DNA of 64,000 nucleotides from Sapria himalayana (Eukaryota > Streptophyta > Magnoliopsida > Malpighiales > Rafflesiaceae), in assembly GCA_029783825.1 (NCBI GenBank), contig JAREIK010016294.1, positions 83,049-147,048 of the forward strand, read 5' to 3'. Below the pieces are notes generated by a model. The model made no database searches. It saw only the letters and a list, made by a program, of their open reading frames with translations, and was not told the DNA's origin. A program made the translations under genes and the position numbers. Each line of letters begins with the position of its first letter. Position 1 is the first letter of the stretch. This document shows positions 55,537 through 64,000 of the stretch, in pieces.

Positions 55537-58500
55537 GTTTGTGAATCTATCTATCTATCAATCTATCTATCTATTTGTGAATTTGTCTCTCTATCTATTT
55601 GTCCTTCTGCCTATTTGTTTGTCTAACTATCTGCCTATCTTTTTATCTATTTGTCTATCTGTCTGCCAATCTGTCTATCTATCTATCTATTTATCTATCT
55701 ATCTATTTGCCTATTTGTCTACCTATCTATGTGTCTATTTGTCTATCTATCCGTCTATCTATGCATCTTTCTATATGTATGTCTTTATGTCTTTCTTATT
55801 TTCTATCTAAATATCTGTTTATCTGTCTGTTTATCTGTCAATCTATATTATTGTCTATCTATGTATCTATATTTTTATCAATATATCCTTCTATTTGACT
55901 ATCTATTTGTCTATCTATTTGTCTGTCTATCTTCTGTCTATTTGTCTGTTAATCTTCATGTCAATCTATCTTCTATATGTCTAACCATCTATCTGTCTAT
56001 TTGGCTATCTATCTGTCTATCTATCTGTTTGTCTTTTTGTCTGTCTTTTTGTCATTCCATTTGTCTGTCTATCTATATCTCTATCTATCTATCGATCTGT
56101 CTGTCTATCCGTCCTCTTTGTTTACCTATCTCTCTCTCTCTCTTGTCTTTCTATCTAGATGTCAATCTATATATCTGTCTATCTATCTATCTGTCAGTCT
56201 TTCTATCTATCTATTTGTCTATCTTTCTATATGTCTATCTTTTTTTAAGTTTGTTTTTTTATTATAATAGCCTTCTCTTTTGGCGTAGGAATATAATTGA
56301 TACTAGCTAGCATACTACCCTTTGCCCTTTTACACCCTTATGCTTCATATAAAAGAAATAATATAGTTGCATAGTATCTTGTTTATTCTAATGTGTCAAA
56401 TATAAAAGTTAAATCAGATCTCATAGTAAGAAAGCTATTTGATTTTTCTATGTGTCAACACTTTATTAACATTCTCCATGTGTCAACTTATAAAGCATTA
56501 TGCATGCTTGCTTTTTCAATTATCTTAAGAAAATGTGTTATGTCTGATTATGCTTTCTAGTTGGACACTCTGTCTAATAATGTAATCTATCTATTATCTA
56601 TCTAGATATATTTCTATCTTTTTGTATGTCTATAGGTCTATCTATGTGTTTGTCTATGTATCTATCTAACTATCTATCAATCTATCTGTCTATATGTTTT
56701 TCTATATGTCTGTCTATATTTCTTGCTATCTATCTTTCTATTTGTCTGTGTATTTCTCTATCTATTTGTCTATGTGTATATCTGTCTGTCTATCTGTCTA
56801 TCTATCTATATATGTGTTTTTCTATCTATATATCTATCTATATGTTTGTCTATATGTCTATCTATGTCTTTGATTATTTGTCTGTCTATATGTCTATATG
56901 TCTATCTATTTGTTTATCTACTTATCTATATTTAATATCTATCTGTATGTATGTATGTCTGTTTATCTATATATCTATATATCTATATTAATGTCAATTT
57001 GTCTGTCTATCTCTCTGTATATAAATCTGTATGTCTATCTCTCTGTCTATTTGTATGTCTCTCTATCTATCTATCTGTCTGTCTATTTGTCTTTCTATCT
57101 ATCTATGTATCAATATATCTATCTATCTCTCTGTCTATGTACCTATCTATCTATCTATCAGTCATTATATCTATATGTATAATAGTTTGTCTATATTTCT
57201 ATATATATGTCATTCTTTCTATTTGTCTATTATCTATTTATTTGTCTGTCTACTATTTGTCTATCTGTCTGAGAATTTGTCTCTTTATCTGTCTGTGAAT
57301 CAGTCTGTCTATCTGTTTATCTATCTGTCAATCTAGTTTATTTGTTTGTCTATATGTAAGTCTATCGATCTTTCTATCGATCTATCTATCTATCCTTCGA
57401 TATGTCTATCAATCAATCTATCTATTTGTATATCCATCTTTCTGTCAATTTGTTTGTCTATCTATTTGTCTATTTATCTATTGATCTATCTATCTATTTG
57501 TCTATATGTCTGTCTATCAGTCTATCTATCCATCTTTCTATATGTCTATCTTTATGTCTATCAACTTTCTATATATATATATATATATATCTATCTGCCT
57601 ATTTATCTATCTATCTTTCTTCTATTTATGTGTCTGTCAATCTATCTTTCTACATCTTTTTCTACTGTCTATCTATCTATTGTCTATTTTCCTATCAATC
57701 TTAATGTCAATATATTTGTCTATATGTCTACATATCTATCTTTATATCTATATGTATGTCTGTCTATCTATCTATTTGTCTTTTTGTCTATTTATCTATC
57801 ATTCTTTCTTTATGTATGCCTATCTATCTATTAGTCTATCTATTCTATCTAATGCCTATCTATTTATCTATCTCTCTGTCTATCTATCTATATATCTATC
57901 TGTATATCTATCTATTTATCATTTTCTTTGTGTATATATCTTTCTAATTGTCTGTGTATATATGGGTCTATCTATATTTATATTTGTCTGTCTATTTATT
58001 TATTTGTCTATCTATTTATTTATTTGTTTGTCTATCTATATATCTATCTATCTATTTGTTAGTTTATCTATATGATTGCTTATATTTTTGTCTATATGTC
58101 TTTCTATCAATTTGTCTATCTGTAAGTATATCTGTCAGTCTATTTGTCTATCTATTTGTTTATCTGTCAGTCTATCTGTAGTCTATTTGTCTATTTGTAT
58201 TTCTATCTGTCTATCAGTCTAACAATCTATAAGTCTATATATCTATCTATTTGTTAATCTGTCTTTCAATCTCTCTGTCTTTATATATTTTTTCAATCTA
58301 TGTATCTTTCTATTTATTTTTCTGTCTATCTATGTATCTATCAATCTATCAATCTATATATGTCTATCTGTCTATTTGTCTATCTATTTGTCTGTCTATC
58401 TATCTGTCATTCTATTTATCTATCTGACTATCTATTTGTCTATCTATATGTCTAACTTATTGTCAGTCTATCTGTCTTTCCAGCTATCTTTCTATCTATC

Positions 58501-58911
58501 TATGTGTATGTCTATCTATCTGTCTATATATCTATATCTATGTGTCTGTATGTTTGTTTGTCTATCTGTCTATCTATTTGAATGTATATTTGTCAATCTA
58601 TATATTTATTAGTCTGTCTATCTGTTTGTCTATCTATCTTTCTATTTGTTTATCTATCTATCTATCTATCTGTATGGCTGTATATCTATCTATATGTTTG
58701 TTTATCTATTTGTCAATCTATCTGATAACTAACTATTTATCTATATGTATATTTATGTGTCTATGTGTCTATCTATCTATCTATCTATATTTCTATCTAT
58801 TTATCTAACTATTGATCTATCTATCTGTGCATCTATATGCCTATCTATCTATCTATCTATTGGTCTGTCTGACTATCTATCTATCTATCTGTCAATTTAT
58901 ATGCCTATATG

Positions 58912-58943
<32 letters not shown>

Positions 58944-58971
58944 ACATTCAAATTGATTGTCTATCTATTTG

Positions 58972-59006
<35 letters not shown>

Positions 59007-60567
59007 GTCTATCTATATGTGTGTCTATCTATTAATCTATTTGTGTGTCTATATCTCTATCTATCTATATGTTTATCTATTTGTATATTTGTATGTCTGT
59101 CTATCTGTCTATCTATCTTTCTGTGTATCTAGTTTTCTATAAATCTATCAATCTACTTATCTTTTTGTATGTTTATTTGTCTATCTATATGACTATCTAT
59201 CTATCTGTCTCTCTACGCATCATTATGTCTGTCTAACTAGCTATTTATTTGTCTTTCTATTTGTCAATCTATCTATTTGTCCAATATTATATATATATAT
59301 ATATCTATCTATCTATTTGTTAGTCTATCTATATGTCTATTTGCCTAACGATCTATCTATCTAGTTGTCTTTTTATATATCTATCTATCTGTATGTCTGT
59401 CTATCTATCTGTCAACTATCTATATATCTATCAGTCTATCTATTCACCTTTCTATCTACATTTCTATCTGTTTGTCTATTTTTTATCAGTCTACCAATAA
59501 ATCTATCTGTCAATCTGTCTTTCTATCTAATTGTCTATCTATCTATCTATCAGTGTTTATATCTATATATCTAATAGTCTATCTATCTATCTATATGTCA
59601 GTCTATATATTTGTTTATATGTCAGTCTATCTGTCTATCTATTTGTTTGTGAATGTCTCTCTATCTGTCTGTGAATCCATCTATTTATCTATATATCTAT
59701 TTGTCAATCTATGTTTTTGTCTGTCTATATGTTTTTTTTTCTGTCAATGAATCTATCTATCTATCTGTTTATCTTTTTTTGAATATGTCTGTCTATCTTT
59801 ATATCTATCAATCTATCAATTTGTTTGTCTATCTATTTATCTATCAATTTTTCTATTTTTCTATCTATCTATCTGTCTGTCTGTCTGTCTATATGTATGT
59901 CTATCTGTCTGTCAATTAGTTTATCTATCCATCTTTCTATATGTCCATCTTTATGTCTGTCTACTATCTATCTATATATCTATCTATGTCTATTTATATG
60001 TCTATCTATCTTTCTTGTATCTAAGTGTTTGTCAATCTGACCTTCTATCTGTTTGTTTATTATTTATCTATCTGTCTGTATATCTGTTGTCTATTTGCGT
60101 ATTAAATCTTAATGTCAATTTATCTGCCTAAATGTCTATCTATCTATCTTTATACTTGTCTGTCTATCCGTCTATCTATATGTTTGCCTATTTGTTTGTT
60201 TATCTATCATTAATTTCTATATGTTTGTCTATCTATCTATCTGTCTATCTATTCATCTATCTATCTGTCTGCCTTTCTATCAATCTATATGGTTGTCTAT
60301 CTGTCTGTCTATCTATCTGTATATCTATCTCTCTGACATTCTATCTGTGTGTCTATCTATCTATTTGTCAGTGTATCTATCATCTATCTATATTTCTATC
60401 TGTCTGTCTATCTATATGTCCATCTATCTATGTGTTTGTCTATCTATCTATCTATATGTCTATCTATATTTTTATCTCTATAAATTTATCTGTCTATCTA
60501 TCTATGTGTTTATACATCTATCTATTTATCTATCTGCCTATCTATCTATCTATCTATTTGTCTCGCA

Positions 60568-60600
<33 letters not shown>

Positions 60601-62270
60601 GTATATCTATCTGTCTATCATTATGTCTGTCTATCTATTTGTTTATCTATCTGTCTATAGTCTATCAATCTGTATATCAATCTGCCTGTCTATATGTCTA
60701 TCTCTCTGTCTATTTGCCTATATCTATCTATCTGTCTGTCTATATATCTATCTATCTATCTAATAGTCTATTTGTATTTCTATCTCTTTATTTATCTATT
60801 TGTGTATCTGTCTGTCTATTTGTCTGTATATATATCTATCTATCTATCCATCTTCGTATCTATCTTTCTATCTATCTATCTATTTGTCTATCTAACTTTT
60901 TATTTTCTATCTATCTATCTGTCTGTCTATCTATTTGTATGTCTATCTATCTATCTATATGTCTGTCTATATATTTGTCTATCTATCTGTCAAACTGACT
61001 ATCAATCTATATGTCTATCTATTTTTCAATCTATCCATCTATTTTTCTATCTACCTATCTGACTATCTATCTATCTATTTGTCTATAAGCATGTCTATCT
61101 ATCTATATATATATCTATCGATATGTCTGTCTGTCTGTCAATTTGTTTGTCTGTCTCTCTATTTGCCTATCTATCTATTGTCTATCCGTGTATCTATCTA
61201 TGTGTCGATATGTATTTCTATTTTCTTGTCTATCTATCTATCTGTATATATCTCTATCTGTATGTATATCTGTATGTCTATCTATTTATCTATCTATCTG
61301 TATATATGTTTATCTATTTGCATGTCTATCTATCTATCTGTCTGTCTATCTATCTATCTGTCTTTCTGTCTATCTGTCTATCTATATGTGTATCAATTTG
61401 TCTATCCATCTATCTAACATTTATCTATCTATCTTTGTATCTCTCTATCTATATGTCTTATATATATATATATATATCTATATATCTATATATTTATTCA
61501 ATTTATTGTCTAAGTCTCTATTTATATGTCTATCTAAATATCTATATGTCTACTATCTGTTTGTCTACATGGGTGTCTGTGTATCTATCTATCTATCTAT
61601 TTGTATATCTATATATCAATTTGTGTTTCTATCTGTCTGTCTATCAATCTATTTATTTATCTGTCTATCTCTCTCTCTATCTATTTGTATGTCTATATGT
61701 ATATCTAAATGTCTGTCCATCTCTATTTATATTTGTAAATCTATCAATATGTCTATCAGTCTGTTTGTCTATCTATTTCTCTATCTATCTATTTATCTAT
61801 CTATCTGTTTGTTTATCTGTCTGTCTATCTATTTCTCTATCATTTTATATCTATATTTTGGTCTATCTATTTTTCTATCTGTGTGTCTATCTATCTGTCA
61901 AATCTATCTGTGAATATTTATTTTTATCTATCTATATTTCTATCTATCTGTCTATTTTTTAATCTCTTTGTTTGTCTATCTATTTGCCTATATGTCTATC
62001 TATCTATCTATCTGTCTGTCTGTCTATCTATCTGTCTATCTTTTTGTCTTTCTATTTATTTGTCTATTTATCTATCTATTTGGCCGTCTATCTGTCTATT
62101 ATCATTTTGTTTTTCAAATCTTTCTATATGTCTGTCTTTCTTTCTGTCTAACTATCTATCTATATATATGTCTATTTGTCTGTGTATGTGTCTATCTATC
62201 TGTTGATTTATCTATATATCTGTCTGTCTATATACTATAAATTTGTTTATCAATCTTCATGTCAATCTAT
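55537..62270 (+). repeat. Higher-order units of about 1.7-2.4 kb in the right-hand array
   Basis: Two landmarks repeat in fixed order. The first, near TTTGTGAATTTGTCTCTCT, is at 55,574, 57,271 and 59,647, with a weak copy near 61,907. The second, near AATCTTAATGTCAAT, is at 55,951, 57,697, 60,105 and 62,252. The distance from first to second is about 345-460 bp each time. A third phrase, CATCTTTCTATATGTC then ATCTTTATGTCT, is at about 57,531 and 59,930, giving the same 2.4 kb period. The first unit also contains the LINE tail insertion. Confidence 0.8.
56240..56585 (-). mobile_element. Short LINE-tailed insertion (tail copy 3)
   Basis: Read on the minus strand, it ends with GGGTGTAAAAGGG, then TATTCCTACGCCAAAAGAG, then an AT-rich block with AAACAAACTT and an A run (T run at 56,240-56,246 on +). 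These are the blocks of the large LINE's tail. The remaining roughly 250 bp is unlike the other two tail-bearing bodies. It repeats GTGTCAA three times, near 56,392, 56,453 and 56,482. It contains no coding region. Both edges join TCTA repeats directly; the right edge is approximate. Confidence 0.82.
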
Positions 62271-64000
62271 TAATCAATCTATTTGTCTATCTTTCTCTCT
62301 ATCTATCTATCTATATATTGATATCGTTCTATTTATTTGTCTATCTATCTATATATTTATTTATCTCTCTATAAGTCTATTTATCTATCATTCTGTTTAT
62401 CTATATATCTGTCTATCCATCTTTGTGTCTATTTGTCTATCTATTTATCTATTTTTTGTATATCTATATATCAATCTGTATACCTATATATCCGCATATA
62501 TGTCTATCTATGAGTCAATCTATTTGTCTAACTAACTATCTGTCTGTCTATGTATATGTATATCTATCTATATATCTATTTGTCTATTTCTCTATCTATC
62601 TATTTGACTATTTGTATGTATAAATATTTGTCTATCTATCTATCTATCATTCTATCTATCTATCTGACTATCTATCTGTATATCCATCTATATATCTTTC
62701 TGTCTATTTGTCTATCTATTATCTGTCTATTTATTTTTCTATCTATTTATATATCTATCTATCTATCTATCAATATGTCTATCCATCTATCTAATTTTCT
62801 ATTTTCTGTCTATCTATCTTTATGTTATTCTATATATTTGTTTATCTATCTGTTTGTCTATTTGTATGTATATCTGTCTGTCTATGTATATGTCTAACTA
62901 TATATTTATCTATCTGTCTATCTTTCTATTTGGCTATATGTCTGTCTATCTATTTGTCTATCTTTATATTTATCTATCTATTTGTCAATCTATATATAAT
63001 TATCTATCTATATATCTGTGTGTCTATTTATCTAAATGTCTATCTAACTGTCTGTCTGTTTGTCTATATCTTATCTATTTGTCTTCCAATCTATATATCT
63101 TTCTGTGTATCTATCTATTTTTTACTCTATCTGTCTGTCTAGTTGTCTATCTAGCTGTTTGACTATCTGTCTATCTATTTGTCTATCTATTTGTCTGTCT
63201 ATCAATCTCTATATCAGTTTATATATCTGTTTGTCTATCTATCTGTCTATATATCGATGTGTCTATTTGTTAGTTTGTCTATCTTTCTTTCTATCTGTAT
63301 AACTATATGTCAGTCTATCAGTCTACCTATCTCTCTATATGCGTGTCTATCTATCATTGTGTATGTCAATCTATCTGCCTATCTATATGTCTGTCTATAT
63401 GCCTATCTATCTATCTTTCTATCTATTTTTCTATCTATCTTTCTATCTATCGATCTATATATTTGCCTCTCTTATCTGTCTATCTATCTATATATCTATC
63501 AATCTGTCTGTCTATATGTCTTTCAATTTTTATATCTAACTGTCTGTCTATCTGTCTTTCTATTTGTCTATTAATCAATTTATCTATCATTCTATATATT
63601 TGTCTATCTATCGGTATATCTATCTGTCTATATATCTATTTTTAAATCTATCTATTTATCTTTATATCTCTCTGTCTATCTGTTTGTCTATTTGTATGTC
63701 TATTTATCTATCTATCTATTTGTCTATCTAACTCTCTATGCATACATTTATCTATCTAATTATTTACTTGTAAATCTATCTATCTATCTACTTGTCTATC
63801 TTTCTGTCTATCTATTTATCTATCTGTCTATCTATTTGTTTGTATATCTTTCTATCTATTATCTATCTATCTATCTCTATATCTTTCTATCAATCTCTCT
63901 ATCAATTTGTCTGTCTATCTATATGTCTATCTGTGTATCTATCTGGTTGTCGATCTATATGTCTATTTGTGTGTCTATTTATTTGTCTATCTATCTATCT
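56586..64000 (+). repeat. Degenerate TCTA/GATA satellite, array segment 4
   Basis: The same array and strand orientation continue past the end of the window. It contains the later units of the 1.7-2.4 kb higher-order repeat and scattered TA tracts, for example near 57,570-57,590 and 61,460-61,480. No gene, RNA gene or mobile element is visible. The open frames are repeat artefacts. Confidence 0.93.

Larger units (their letters stand above)
46331..56239 (+). repeat. Degenerate TCTA/GATA satellite, array segment 3
   Basis: The array continues in the same strand orientation. Anchors A and B of segment 2 are not evident. A different phrase, close to TTGTCTCACCTATCTGTCAT, recurs near 47,185, 47,636, 47,687, 49,672, 51,932, 52,703, 53,463 and 54,587. 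A TA tract passing into a GT tract lies at 53,681-53,721. Open frames of Ser-Ile-Tyr-Leu repeats, up to 339 codons at 54,791-55,810, are artefacts of the repeat. The segment ends at the T run of the LINE tail. Confidence 0.93.

Noticed and set aside
1..64000. CRISPR array, telomere repeat, tRNA or rRNA genes
   Set aside because: The tetranucleotide repeats have no spacer architecture, no plant telomere motif runs are present, and I saw no tRNA or rRNA-like sequence.

Overview
This window comes from a flowering-plant nuclear genome. It holds no intact gene. The plant assignment rests on two plant-type transposons: an L1-like LINE with a C-terminal RNase H domain, and a CACTA (En/Spm) element whose transposase matches the plant TNP2, DUF4218 and DUF4216 family. 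Fragments resembling plant SMXL-type and P-loop kinase genes support it. I cannot name the species.

Layout: about 48 kb (roughly three quarters) is one very long, degenerate TCTA/GATA satellite, always with the pyrimidine-rich strand on +. It runs off both window ends and is interrupted by three insertions. Array 1 covers 1-14,580. A 5'-truncated, decayed LINE lies on the minus strand at 14,581-18,841. Array 2 covers 18,842-35,366. A decayed CACTA element lies on the plus strand at 35,367-46,330. Array 3 covers 46,331-56,239. A short LINE tail on the minus strand occupies 56,240-56,585. Array 4 covers 56,586-64,000.

The array is not a simple microsatellite. Longer sentences of non-random variants recur in fixed order. 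Array 2 carries a unit of roughly 0.7-0.9 kb marked by two anchor motifs and a TA tract, plus a 1.7-1.8 kb tandem duplication at about 27.3-30.8 kb. Arrays 3 and 4 carry different anchors, with a unit of about 1.7-2.4 kb between 55.5 and 62.3 kb. The many long open frames of Ser-Ile-Tyr-Leu repeats are a reading artefact: TCTA repeats have no stop in any plus frame, while the minus strand reads TAG in every frame.

The CACTA element contains a broken TNPD-like transposase (35.7-39.3 kb) and a broken TNPA/Transposase_24-like gene (39.5-41.5 kb). It then holds apparently captured host gene pieces: a P-loop kinase exon near 41.65 kb and SMXL/HSP101-like exons at 44.0-45.2 kb. A LINE-tailed insertion lies at about 43.0-44.0 kb. 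Perfect 27-bp subterminal repeats and a CTAGTG terminus lie at the right edge; the left terminus is missing. The same LINE 3' tail of about 95 bp appears in all three LINE-tailed insertions, joined to bodies that look unrelated.
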